A stretch of DNA of 64,000 nt, from the NCBI GenBank assembly GCA_949066965.1, contig CARTDA010000016.1, forward strand, positions 1 through 64,000, in the 5' to 3' direction. This document shows, piece after piece, positions 32,987-41,943 of this stretch. How positions within the stretch are numbered: the first letter of the stretch is position 1; every line of letters begins with the position of its first letter. The translations under genes were made by a program, and so were the position numbers. The notes beneath the pieces are model-generated. The model saw nothing but the letters and a program-made list of their open reading frames with translations. It did no database searches and had not been told where the DNA came from. Source of the stretch: COE1 sp949066965. Lineage in GTDB: Bacteria; Bacillota; Clostridia; Lachnospirales; Lachnospiraceae.

Positions 32987-34153
32987 CTAATCCCTTCCGT
33001 AAATATCCCTGGTGTAAATCTTGTCCGCCACATCGGCAAGCTCATCTGTCATACGGTTGGCAATAATGACATCAGACATTTCCTTAAACGCATCAAAGTC
33101 GCGGATTACCCGCGAACGGAAGAAGTCGTCCTCCTTCAGGCTTGGCTCATACACAACGACCTCAATTCCTTTTGCCTTGATGCGCTTCATAATGCCCTGT
33201 ATGGAGGACTGGCGGAAATTGTCGGAATCGGTCTTCATGGTAAGCCTGTACACGCCTACTATCTTCGGCCTGCGTGCCAGTATCATATCTGCAATATGGT
33301 CTTTTCTGGTCCGGTTGGCATCCACTATCGCCGTGATAATGTTATTGGGCACATCCTCATAGTTCGCCCGCAGCTGTTTCGTGTCCTTTGGCAGGCAATA
33401 ACCGCCATAGCCAAACGATGGGTTGTTGTAGTGGCTGCCGATTCTGGGGTCAAGCCCTACGCCTTCGATAATCTGCTTTGTGTTTAACCCGCGCACCTCG
33501 GCGTATGTGTCCAGCTCATTGAAGTACGCCACACGCAGCGCCAGATAAGTATTGGCAAAAAGCTTGATCGCCTCCGCCTCCGTCACGTCCGTAAACAGTG
33601 TCGGAATATTCTCTTTTATCGCCCCCTGCTTGAGCAGGTCTGCAAACACCCTGGCACGCTCAGACTGTTCCCCCACAATAATCCTTGACGGATAAAGGTT
33701 GTCGTACAGCGCTTTGCCTTCCCGCAGAAACTCGGGGGAGAAGATAATATTGTCAATACCATATTTTTTCCTCATGGATTTCGTATACCCTACCGGGACT
33801 GTCGATTTGATGACCATGACAGCATGCGGATTTACCTTCATGACAAGCTCTATCACCGTCTCTATCGAGCTTGTGTCAAAGTAGTTCTTATCCGGGTCAT
33901 AGTTGGTCGGTGTCGCAATGATTATATAGTCCGCATCCCGGTATGCATCCGCACCGTCCGTTGTCGCCCGCAGGTTCAATTCTTTTGACGACAGGTATTC
34001 CTCAATTTCCTTGTCGATGATGGGTGACTTCCTGTTGTTAATCATGTCTGCCTTTTCCTGAAAGACATCCACTGCCGCCACCTCGTTGTTCTGTGCAAGC
34101 AATATGGCATTGGAAAGCCCCACATACCCGATACCCGCTACTGCAATTTTCAT
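32987..34153 (-). CDS. ugd: UDP-glucose 6-dehydrogenase
   Basis: A 388-residue nucleotide-sugar dehydrogenase that oxidises UDP-glucose to UDP-glucuronate. The NAD-binding MKIAVAGIGYVGLSNA, the catalytic Cys in GYGGYCLPKDTKQL and SPEFLREGKALYD are all present. Length fits the short bacterial class. UDP-glucuronate feeds surface polysaccharide synthesis. It ends the signalling/surface operon, 18 bases after the surface-protein gene. Confidence 0.93.
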   Translation of the reverse strand: MKIAVAGIGYVGLSNAILLAQNNEVAAVDVFQEKADMINNRKSPIIDKEIEEYLSSKELNLRATTDGADAYRDADYIIIATPTNYDPDKNYFDTSSIETVIELVMKVNPHAVMVIKSTVPVGYTKSMRKKYGIDNIIFSPEFLREGKALYDNLYPSRIIVGEQSERARVFADLLKQGAIKENIPTLFTDVTEAEAIKLFANTYLALRVAYFNELDTYAEVRGLNTKQIIEGVGLDPRIGSHYNNPSFGYGGYCLPKDTKQLRANYEDVPNNIITAIVDANRTRKDHIADMILARRPKIVGVYRLTMKTDSDNFRQSSIQGIMKRIKAKGIEVVVYEPSLKEDDFFRSRVIRDFDAFKEMSDVIIANRMTDELADVADKIYTRDIYGRD

Positions 34154-34171
34154 GTCATTCCTCCTGTTTTC

Positions 34172-36367
34172 TTATTTCTTTTTAAAATCATATGTGCCGC
34201 TGTTTTTCACATAGAATGTTCCGCCGCCCTGATAAACCGTGCTGTCCCCGGCAACGCTCCACTTTCCGCTGCCAAGCCTGTAAATCCTTGCGCGTCGCAG
34301 ATTCTTCTTTCCGCTGGTGGTAATTCCGTCCCGAACCCACGTTTCCCATACTTCCACCGTATATTTTGTCTGATTGCCTGCCATATCTTCCGCAGCAATC
34401 ACATACGCGTTATCCGATGGCTTGAGCGTAAACTCCGCACGATTGTCGATTACTGCTACTGCCGCACCGTTTACCGTAACGGAACGAAGATTTTCATCCG
34501 TTATTATTACAGTCTGCTCACCATAATAGCTTTCGCCATCCGACACGCCACTGATGACTGGTGCTGTCCCATCAGGTTCCACGCGCACCAAAATTTCAAA
34601 ATCTGAAACTTTAATGACTTCCTGATAAAGCTGTGTTGCCGCAAACACTGCCTTAGCGGTATATTTTCCTGCCTTATCCGGTACTGTTGTCGTATAGGTA
34701 CTGTCGTCCGCGCCCGCTTTCTTGTAATAATATGTTATGTGGTCAACGCCGTTTGTCTCGGAGCTTACCAAAGGAGCAGGCATTTCGTCGCCCTCATACC
34801 ATCCGGGCTGGGTAAACTCCGCAGTACCCTCCTGCAAAGCCGGCGGTGCCCCCGCATCCTTTACCCACACGATACATTCTATCCAGTTGCCTGCCATATC
34901 ATCCGCCTTAATGATATAAGGCTGTTCGGACGGCTTGAGCACAAATTTTACCTGATTGTCCGCAATTGTCTGCAACACATCATTGACTGTAACCTTGAGG
35001 AGAAACGCATCCGTAACAGTCACCTCGGTATCACCATAATATGTCCCGCCATTCTGCACGCCGGTGATTATGGGATCTGTTTCGTCAATGAGGAACTGCA
35101 GTGCTTCCGCAGGATATTCTGTTCCGTCTGCTTTCCTCACATAAAGGGTCACACTGCCACTCTGCGTAACCGTGACAGCATCCGCCCATGCATCCGTCTG
35201 CGACAGGCGAACCTGGTAGCCGTCCTTTGCACGTATGGTTACTGCTCCCGTATACCATCCCTCATTTCCCTCAGGTCCCAAAATTTCGTATTTGGTATCC
35301 TCTGTTTCAGAGAGCATGTATGCCTGAAGTTTTGCATTTTTCTCATTAAAATCCCGTCCAATTTTCGCTATCCCATTGGTGGTATTTGTCCATATTTCAC
35401 TTGCACTGTTTAACTGGCATTCGGTATCTTCATAGACGAGCTTCCAATTGTCCGCTTCCACATCAGGAAATGATACCCTGGAAGGGTCACTATAATTTTC
35501 AGCATTGACGGTGACAGTTAAGCCTGTATCCTGCCCCTGCGCATCATACACGGGTATCTGATAATCGATACATCCCCAGACGGGTTCCAGTATCGGTTTA
35601 TAAATCGTAAGCTTTGCATCTGCTGATGTCCCCTCAGAATCAAGATAGGAGCACCGTCGGAAGTTTTCCATTGTAGCAAGATTTCCCAAAGCGGTTGCCC
35701 CTGCGTTTGCATAGACCGCTATTGGAATGCCGTCATAACGCACGCTCCATAAATTCCATTCGGACAATCTGTAAAATCTTGCATCGCCTTCTCTGCCATC
35801 CAGAATTTTCTTCACGATAACCCCCGACTGTGCAGGCATATTCTCGGAATCAGGAACAACCCCGCTGTCCAAAAACTCCAGCCGCGCAAGGACATCACTG
35901 GGATCTTCATCCAGCACCTCGCTCAATGGCTTTATCGGCTGCGTTCCGGCATATACATGGAACTGCTTCTGCTCAGGCGTCAGGCTGTCATATGGGTCAC
36001 TTACCGGATCCCCGGTGGAAGCGACCTGCACGCCCTCGACATCAGAATAGTCCATAATCTCTAATTCTGCCGCTTTCAAAACCAGCCCTTCTTCCGTCGG
36101 CTGTTCCTCTGCTGTCTGTTCTTCCGTGGCAGACCCAGCCGCAGACTCCGGTTCTGCCGTCGTTTCCTCGGTTACCGGCTGTTCTCCTGTGGTTTCCATA
36201 TCTGATCCCATCATGGTCTGCGGCTGTTCAGGCTCTGGTTCTGCCTGCGTCTCTTCCGCGGCCGGCAATTCCTGTGGCAGCTCGTCTGCCCATACCGGGC
36301 TTACCGATGCAGTCACCATGGCAAACACCATCATCAATGATAGTAGTCCTTTTATTCTCCTACGCAT
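34172..36367 (-). CDS. Secreted repeat protein with duplicated beta-sandwich modules
   Basis: A 731-residue exported protein. A basic, hydrophobic signal peptide ends near SVSPVWA-DEL, then comes a Glu/Thr/Pro-rich stretch (about 32-95). Two related modules of about 72 residues follow at roughly 434-505 and 605-676 (numbered from the GTG), each with GxxYYGxxxVxxTD and a DMAGN near its end, an Ig-like pattern seen in Firmicute adhesins. The tail is basic with no LPxTG, SLH or choline-binding motif, so the attachment is unknown. The start at ATG 36367 has GAGAGGAG 8 bases upstream; the GTG at 36376 is less well placed. Confidence 0.75.
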   Translation of the reverse strand: MRRRIKGLLSLMMVFAMVTASVSPVWADELPQELPAAEETQAEPEPEQPQTMMGSDMETTGEQPVTEETTAEPESAAGSATEEQTAEEQPTEEGLVLKAAELEIMDYSDVEGVQVASTGDPVSDPYDSLTPEQKQFHVYAGTQPIKPLSEVLDEDPSDVLARLEFLDSGVVPDSENMPAQSGVIVKKILDGREGDARFYRLSEWNLWSVRYDGIPIAVYANAGATALGNLATMENFRRCSYLDSEGTSADAKLTIYKPILEPVWGCIDYQIPVYDAQGQDTGLTVTVNAENYSDPSRVSFPDVEADNWKLVYEDTECQLNSASEIWTNTTNGIAKIGRDFNEKNAKLQAYMLSETEDTKYEILGPEGNEGWYTGAVTIRAKDGYQVRLSQTDAWADAVTVTQSGSVTLYVRKADGTEYPAEALQFLIDETDPIITGVQNGGTYYGDTEVTVTDAFLLKVTVNDVLQTIADNQVKFVLKPSEQPYIIKADDMAGNWIECIVWVKDAGAPPALQEGTAEFTQPGWYEGDEMPAPLVSSETNGVDHITYYYKKAGADDSTYTTTVPDKAGKYTAKAVFAATQLYQEVIKVSDFEILVRVEPDGTAPVISGVSDGESYYGEQTVIITDENLRSVTVNGAAVAVIDNRAEFTLKPSDNAYVIAAEDMAGNQTKYTVEVWETWVRDGITTSGKKNLRRARIYRLGSGKWSVAGDSTVYQGGGTFYVKNSGTYDFKKK

Positions 36368-36410
36368 TGATTTCACTCCTCTCTTTTCTTTCCATACCGT
36401 ACATTCTCAA

Positions 36411-37658
36411 TTACTTTTCAATCCACTGAACAGTCAGGTTTTTATTTACTTTCTTTGAGAAGTCATAATCCCACGCACCATTTTCTGTCGGACTCAGTTT
36501 CGGCTCTGTCGCTTTCTCTCCCTTTTTCACCTTCTGCGTTCCGAATGTACTTCCATTGTACCGGAATGTCACCGTATAATACTGTGTTTTCTTTTTGCCC
36601 CCGTCCTCTGACCCTCCTCCTGAAGACGAACCTTTATCCGGCTCGGATGCCTGCGGCTGAGTCTGGGGCTGTGTCTTTGGCGGCCGCGTTTCTTCCTGTG
36701 GCTGTGTTTCCGTCTGCGTTTCTTCCTGCCGTGTTTCTTCCTGCTCTTCTAGTCCCTGCTCAGGCTCCTGCACTGCTTCCTCCTGTTTTTCGGGCGGCTG
36801 CTGTCGCGGAGGATTTTCTGATTCCTTGGACTGTGTCTCTGGTAAATCTTCTGCCTGCTCCTGTTCGTCCGCTTCCGGCTTCTCTTCCACATTCTGCTGC
36901 TCTTGTTCCCCTGTTTTCTCTATTTTCACTATTTCCTGTGTACTGTCATCCCTATCAATGTCCACAATATCCAGCTCTTTTATGTACTCCTGCATCACCG
37001 GTGGAAGGCTCTCATAATCAATATCTGCCGGTTCGCCCAAATCGGCAGCGGACGTTACCGTCCCTCCCACATGCAGTTCCTGTCCGGCTTCCACCATGAC
37101 TTCCTCATCAGATACCGTCCCATCAGGCTTTACCGTCTTCACACTGACCGTCCCCTCAAATACTGACAGCCTCGTATCGTCATCCCCTCTCTCATTTTTT
37201 GCGGTCTCCACACGGAATATTGTTCCACGCACCGCCATGATAGAGTTTGGGGTATTGACCTCATAGGAGGCATTTTGTCCGAGCTTATTCTGAATTTCAC
37301 TCGTAACCGAACCCTGTTCCAAGTCAATGTATGTTTTTGCATTCTCGCCGTCTCCCTCGGCGACAATGTTCATCCGTGTTTCCTGCTCTGCCAGAAGGTA
37401 CTTGTCATCGTCAAGCTTTAACCGCAGGCTGCTCTCCGATGCCACTGCCACACTGTCCCCCGACTGCAGCATCAGGTTTTCATACGCTTCCATTTCCCCG
37501 ACAGATGCTCTTGTAATCGTCGCGTTCCCTTCAACCTGATACACCATAATGGAGCGGTAGGCTTCGTCCTTTCCTCCCGTCAGCGCCACGAAGCCCGCTG
37601 CGGCAGCCACAACTATTACCAAAACTGCACCAATCACAATTCCTGCTTTCTTTGACAT
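36411..37658 (-). CDS. FecR-domain membrane protein with Glu/Gln/Pro linker and C-terminal InlB-type repeat
   Basis: A 415-residue protein anchored by an N-terminal helix (about 5-27). A FecR domain at about 35-210 includes NTPNSIMAVRGTIFRVET and VFEGTVSVKT, the fold's signature. A long Glu/Gln/Pro/Thr-rich region (about 255-350) resembles a wall-spanning linker. The last 55 residues (YTVTFRYNGSTFGTQKVKKG) match a Listeria-Bacteroides (InlB B) repeat. FecR domains sense periplasmic or extracytoplasmic signals, and outside iron systems they often stand next to CHASE2 cyclases, as here. It lies 3 bases after the HD-GYP gene. Confidence 0.82.
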   Translation of the reverse strand: MSKKAGIVIGAVLVIVVAAAAGFVALTGGKDEAYRSIMVYQVEGNATITRASVGEMEAYENLMLQSGDSVAVASESSLRLKLDDDKYLLAEQETRMNIVAEGDGENAKTYIDLEQGSVTSEIQNKLGQNASYEVNTPNSIMAVRGTIFRVETAKNERGDDDTRLSVFEGTVSVKTVKPDGTVSDEEVMVEAGQELHVGGTVTSAADLGEPADIDYESLPPVMQEYIKELDIVDIDRDDSTQEIVKIEKTGEQEQQNVEEKPEADEQEQAEDLPETQSKESENPPRQQPPEKQEEAVQEPEQGLEEQEETRQEETQTETQPQEETRPPKTQPQTQPQASEPDKGSSSGGGSEDGGKKKTQYYTVTFRYNGSTFGTQKVKKGEKATEPKLSPTENGAWDYDFSKKVNKNLTVQWIEK

Positions 37659-37661
37659 TTT

Positions 37662-39170
37662 TCACGACTCCTTTCCTTTTATTTCTCTCTCTCGAATCGC
37701 TGCCGCCAGATAATCCACCAGACGGCAGTCCAGCTTTCCCTCATCCGCCATGTCCTTTAAAATGCCCAATGCCCTTTCCTGTGAAACCGGTTTCTTGTAG
37801 GGGCGGTCCCTTGCCGTAAGCGCGTCATACACATCCGCTACTGTAATCATCCGGGTTTCCAGCGCCAAATCTTCGCCTTTCAGGTGCCTCGGATAACCAG
37901 AACCATCCAACAGCTCATGATGGGATGATGCCCACTTTGGTATCTCTTTATAATTCTTATTGAACCATACCTTGCTTAATATCTTTTCCGTCATAACCAC
38001 ATGGTTTTCCATCTGTCTGCGGTCATCCTCTGTCAGTGTTCCCTTTCGGATACTCAGGCGCTCCCGCTCCCGTTCTGTCAGGTACGAAAGCACTTCGCCT
38101 GTCTCATGTACATAGCTGTGTCCTGCAAGTTCCTGTACACGGTCGAAATCCGCATCATCAAGAACACTCTTACCATCTATCCTGTGAATAAAATCCATGC
38201 TCTCTTGCAGATAAGCAATGCACTGCTTGTATTCCTCCCCATCAATCCTGCCCTTCATGTGGTCAATGGTATAGTACGCCTCCAGCAGCTGAAACCGTGT
38301 TTCCACTATCCCAAGCTCCCTGTCAAGCCGCGTTGCCCGGTTCATAATGGACAACGGCACCACCATTTTTCCAATGTCATGCAAAAGCGCCGCAAGCTCC
38401 AGCTTATCCTTGCGGTCTTCATCAAAATAGTCGTCACACATACCTGACCGATGCTGCCTGTTCATATACTCCGCAATCAATCCGGCATACTCCGCAACCT
38501 TTCTCGTATGGGAACCGTTATATGGCGTGCGCTCATCAATTGCAGTTGACATCGCTTCCACAAACGAGCGTAATTGCTGTTTTACTTCCTGCACATATTT
38601 TAAGTTGGTCATTTCAATCGCAGCCTGTGCGCCAAGGGAACGAATGATAATTTCGTACTCCGGGTCAAACGCAATGATGTTCCCTTCCTCGTCCATTGCG
38701 TTCAGCAGCTGCAGAACGCCAATCAGCTCATCCTCATTGTTTTCAATCGGAATCACCAGCAGAGACTGCGTGTGGTATCCGGTAAGCGCATCATATTTTT
38801 TCGGTCCCGAAAAATCAAAACGAATGTTATCATACACGTCAGGAATATTGATGATTTCCCGGTGCAGCGCGGCATACGAGCATACATTGCGCTCTGTCAT
38901 CGGAACAGGCGGCATGTCGTCGATTGGCTGTCCATCCTCACCGCGGCTGATATGCTGGGACAGCGTTTTCATAATCTGAAAACGTAGTTCACCATTCTCA
39001 AAAAGGTACAGCGTACTTGCATCGCAGTGGGTAATGTCCATTCCGTTTTCCAGAATGGATGCCAATAAATGCTCCCGGTTTTTTTCCGTAGACAGCTTAA
39101 TTCCAATATTCAGTATTTTCTTTAATTCCGCATTTGTCGGTTTTACTTTTTCCTCTGTCATCGTCCACAT
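37662..39170 (-). CDS. GAF and HD-GYP domain phosphodiesterase
   Basis: A protein of about 502 residues with an N-terminal GAF sensor domain (about 15-190) and a C-terminal HD-GYP domain. The metal residues are seen in NGSHTRKVAEY, ALLHDIGKMVVP and SSHHELLDGSGYP. HD-GYP proteins hydrolyse cyclic di-GMP or other cyclic dinucleotides; GAF domains often bind cyclic nucleotides. Because an adenylate cyclase lies in the same operon, the GAF domain might sense cAMP, which is inference. The ATG at 39170 has AAAGG 12 bases upstream. The frame is open to 39191, where no ribosome site is seen and the gene would overlap the one before it. Confidence 0.88.
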   Translation of the reverse strand: MWTMTEEKVKPTNAELKKILNIGIKLSTEKNREHLLASILENGMDITHCDASTLYLFENGELRFQIMKTLSQHISRGEDGQPIDDMPPVPMTERNVCSYAALHREIINIPDVYDNIRFDFSGPKKYDALTGYHTQSLLVIPIENNEDELIGVLQLLNAMDEEGNIIAFDPEYEIIIRSLGAQAAIEMTNLKYVQEVKQQLRSFVEAMSTAIDERTPYNGSHTRKVAEYAGLIAEYMNRQHRSGMCDDYFDEDRKDKLELAALLHDIGKMVVPLSIMNRATRLDRELGIVETRFQLLEAYYTIDHMKGRIDGEEYKQCIAYLQESMDFIHRIDGKSVLDDADFDRVQELAGHSYVHETGEVLSYLTERERERLSIRKGTLTEDDRRQMENHVVMTEKILSKVWFNKNYKEIPKWASSHHELLDGSGYPRHLKGEDLALETRMITVADVYDALTARDRPYKKPVSQERALGILKDMADEGKLDCRLVDYLAAAIREREIKGKES

Positions 39171-39177
39171 AAATGTT

Positions 39178-39969
39178 TCATGCCTTTCCATAAGGATACA
39201 AATTATTATTTTTCAGATATTCCATAGAGCGCCTTTGCCGCCCTAAATCTTTCATCTCAATCAGGACGCTCGTCTCCACCTGGAATCTGCGCATCTGTCT
39301 GTCAAACGCCTGCCAGTCAATCCTGCCAGTACCAAGCTCCTGATGCAAGTCATTCGTCTTATCATTGTCATTGATATGCATATGGCGGATATAAGGCGCC
39401 AGTGCCTCCACCCACTGTTCTCCTGCAATACCTGTAACCGCCGCATGCGCATAGTCTAAACAGACACCAAAACGTGGTTCATGCGCCAGCCGTTTTGCAA
39501 GCCGCGCCAAAATATCCGGCGCTTCATCGAACATATTTTCCATATATATCTGTTGTTCCGGGTACTCCTGCAATAATCCTCCGAAAAACGCCTCGTTGGT
39601 GCTCAGCCAGTTTTCGATATACCGTTCGTCTCGGAACCCAGACAGCCTTCCCGTGTGGAACACCACCCCCCGCAGTCCCATATCGCGCGCAATATCCATG
39701 GACTGGCGTATCCTGTGACCGGATGCCTGCCGTATCATCGAATCCTCACTGTGAATGGTTATGTCCAAAAATGCACCGTGCATCGTATCCCGCGAACGGT
39801 CGCGCGGTTGTTTTATATAAAATGAAATCAGTTCATCAATCTTCTTTTTGTCATCCAGTACCGCCGGATGAAAGAAATCATTATATTCAAAGACGGCATG
39901 GTATTCCTCTGCCAGCCTCAGTGTCTCCTCTATCCGTTTTCTGTCCGGAATGATATGTAACTGCCGCAT
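39178..39969 (-). CDS. Xylose-isomerase-like TIM-barrel protein
   Basis: A 263-residue protein of the sugar-phosphate isomerase/epimerase (AP endonuclease family 2-like) TIM-barrel group. Metal-binding type residues appear in YMENMF, CLDYAHA, HMHINDNDKTND and VLIEMKD. Substrate is unknown; some relatives act on sugars and some on nucleic acid. The start at 39969 is chosen because AGGA is 9 bases upstream; a TTG eight codons earlier is weaker. It sits between the cyclase and HD-GYP genes on one transcript. Confidence 0.78.
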   Translation of the reverse strand: MRQLHIIPDRKRIEETLRLAEEYHAVFEYNDFFHPAVLDDKKKIDELISFYIKQPRDRSRDTMHGAFLDITIHSEDSMIRQASGHRIRQSMDIARDMGLRGVVFHTGRLSGFRDERYIENWLSTNEAFFGGLLQEYPEQQIYMENMFDEAPDILARLAKRLAHEPRFGVCLDYAHAAVTGIAGEQWVEALAPYIRHMHINDNDKTNDLHQELGTGRIDWQAFDRQMRRFQVETSVLIEMKDLGRQRRSMEYLKNNNLYPYGKA

Positions 39970-40006
39970 ATCTACAAATCCTACTCCTCTCAAACACTTT
40001 GAACTG

Positions 40007-41809
40007 TTACCTTTTTACAGCATCCAGCTGATATACAAAAACGCCCTGCGATTTGCCTTTCAGCGGAATTTCTCCAATCGGCGTGGCCTCCACCCGGTCT
40101 TTTACCGCGTCATAAACTTCCCTGCTGATTAAAATCTGCCCCCGCTTCGCATTGCTCTCCAGACGCGCCGCCGTGTTAACGGTATCGCCGATTGCCGTAT
40201 AGTCCATACGGAAATCACAGCCGATATTGCCGACGACGGCGTTACCGCAGTTCACGCCGATTCCAAAGCCCACGCTCTTTCCAAAGCGCTGCTCAAATTT
40301 TTCGGCAATGGCATCCGCCCCCGCTTTCATGTCACGCGCTGTACAGACTGCCTTATAGATATAGTCATCCAAATCAAACGGCGCATTGAACACAGCCATT
40401 GTGGCGTCCCCCACAAATTTGTCCAGTGTTCCGCCATTTTGAAAAATCGAATTTGTCGTCAGGCTCAAATACTCGTTTAAAATTTCCACGACTTCTTCCG
40501 GCTTCAGGCTCTCCGACATCGTTGTAAACCCGCGGATGTCCACAAACAGGCATGCAATATGACGGTTCTCTCCACCAAGCACCAGCTCAAAATCCTTATC
40601 CTTGCTGATTTTATCCACAACCTGCGGCGCGACATACTGCTTAAACACATTCACAACCTTCTGCCGCCGCATAATTTCCTGTACATAGCCATAAATCAAA
40701 TGTACCGCGTATATCATGAAGAACGCGGCCGGAAGTAAGATAACAGGTGTTACAAATCCCTGCGCATACATCACCCTTGCAAAAACCGGTCCAGCTGCCG
40801 CCGCCGTAAAAACCATCAAAAAAGTTGCCGGAACAATCTTGATCCGTCGGATTACCAGATAAAACACTGCCGCCAATGCTGCTGCCAGTACGGCATAAAT
40901 TCCTGTCGGAAACTGCTGCTGTGTCCTGCCCTCCAAAAGCGCCTCCACGATATTTGCCTGAATTTCCACTCCGTACATCTGCGTTCCATGAGAAATTGCC
41001 GGCATATAGGAATCCTGCATTCCTGCCGCATACGCACCCACAAACACAATGCCATCCGCAAAAATAGCCGGATTGACTGTCCCATCTAATACATCCACCA
41101 TGGAAATCGTACTATAGCATCCTGTTTTCCCCGAATAGGAAAACAAATACTGGTTATTATCATCTAACCTTGGCCATTCGACTGCTGCGCCGCGTCCCTC
41201 CTGGTAAATCTGATATACCCGGGAGGCGAGGCTGTAACTGCGCTGCCCCTGCTCGTCTATGTATGCCATCGCGCGGCGCACATAACCATCCGTGCCAACC
41301 AGGGTGTTGGCATATCCCTGCGTGGTGGCTTCCCGCAGCGCCTCATACGGCATAATCACGCCGTCCACATGATACTTGTCAAAAGTTATCCTGCCAGTCT
41401 GGTCATACTCTGGCTGCTCCTTAAAGCGATAGGACATCGCCGTCACAACGTTTCCGGCCGCGCGGCAGGCATCAGCAAACGCCGCATCGCCTTGCGCATC
41501 GCCCTTCTCACTGAAAATCACGTCGAACGCAATCACTGCCGGCCTTGTCTGCGCATCCTGATTCAAAATCCGCACCAAATCTGCCGAAAGCTGCCTGCTC
41601 CATGACATAATTGAACCGTACTGTCCAAGCGTTTTGTCGTCAATTGCAATAATATAAATATTTTTACTGGCAACGGACGCACGCTGGCACAATGCATCCG
41701 ATACCATGACATCTATGGAATATCCCACCCGCGCAAAGCCAAGCAGTCCCGTCACCGCAGCAATCAGGAGTGCAGTCAGCGCCACGCGCATCTTTTGTTT
41801 CTTTGCCAC
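40007..41809 (-). CDS. CHASE2-domain class III adenylate cyclase
   Basis: A 600-residue membrane enzyme with an N-terminal helix (about 8-26), an extracellular CHASE2 sensor (about 30-295), three membrane helices (about 304-374) and a cytoplasmic class III cyclase domain (about 405-560). All key residues are present: metal ligands D424 (VDIRGF) and D468 (VGDATMA), adenine-selecting K464 and D536, and transition-state N545 and R549. It should therefore make cAMP rather than cGMP. Such cyclases are uncommon in Firmicutes. The start is GTG with AAAGGAA 11 bases upstream, and a TATAAT on the minus strand lies at 41889-41894. It begins the six-gene operon to ugd. Confidence 0.9.
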   Translation of the reverse strand: MAKKQKMRVALTALLIAAVTGLLGFARVGYSIDVMVSDALCQRASVASKNIYIIAIDDKTLGQYGSIMSWSRQLSADLVRILNQDAQTRPAVIAFDVIFSEKGDAQGDAAFADACRAAGNVVTAMSYRFKEQPEYDQTGRITFDKYHVDGVIMPYEALREATTQGYANTLVGTDGYVRRAMAYIDEQGQRSYSLASRVYQIYQEGRGAAVEWPRLDDNNQYLFSYSGKTGCYSTISMVDVLDGTVNPAIFADGIVFVGAYAAGMQDSYMPAISHGTQMYGVEIQANIVEALLEGRTQQQFPTGIYAVLAAALAAVFYLVIRRIKIVPATFLMVFTAAAAGPVFARVMYAQGFVTPVILLPAAFFMIYAVHLIYGYVQEIMRRQKVVNVFKQYVAPQVVDKISKDKDFELVLGGENRHIACLFVDIRGFTTMSESLKPEEVVEILNEYLSLTTNSIFQNGGTLDKFVGDATMAVFNAPFDLDDYIYKAVCTARDMKAGADAIAEKFEQRFGKSVGFGIGVNCGNAVVGNIGCDFRMDYTAIGDTVNTAARLESNAKRGQILISREVYDAVKDRVEATPIGEIPLKGKSQGVFVYQLDAVKR

Positions 41810-41943
41810 CTGTCATCAAGTTCCTTTCCGTATTTCGTTTTTCACTGGAAAACCATTCCATGTAAAAAATTACATATTCTCACTATTCATTATATCGTAC
41901 TGTATGTGAAAAAGAAATAGCTATAATGCTTTTTTATATAATA

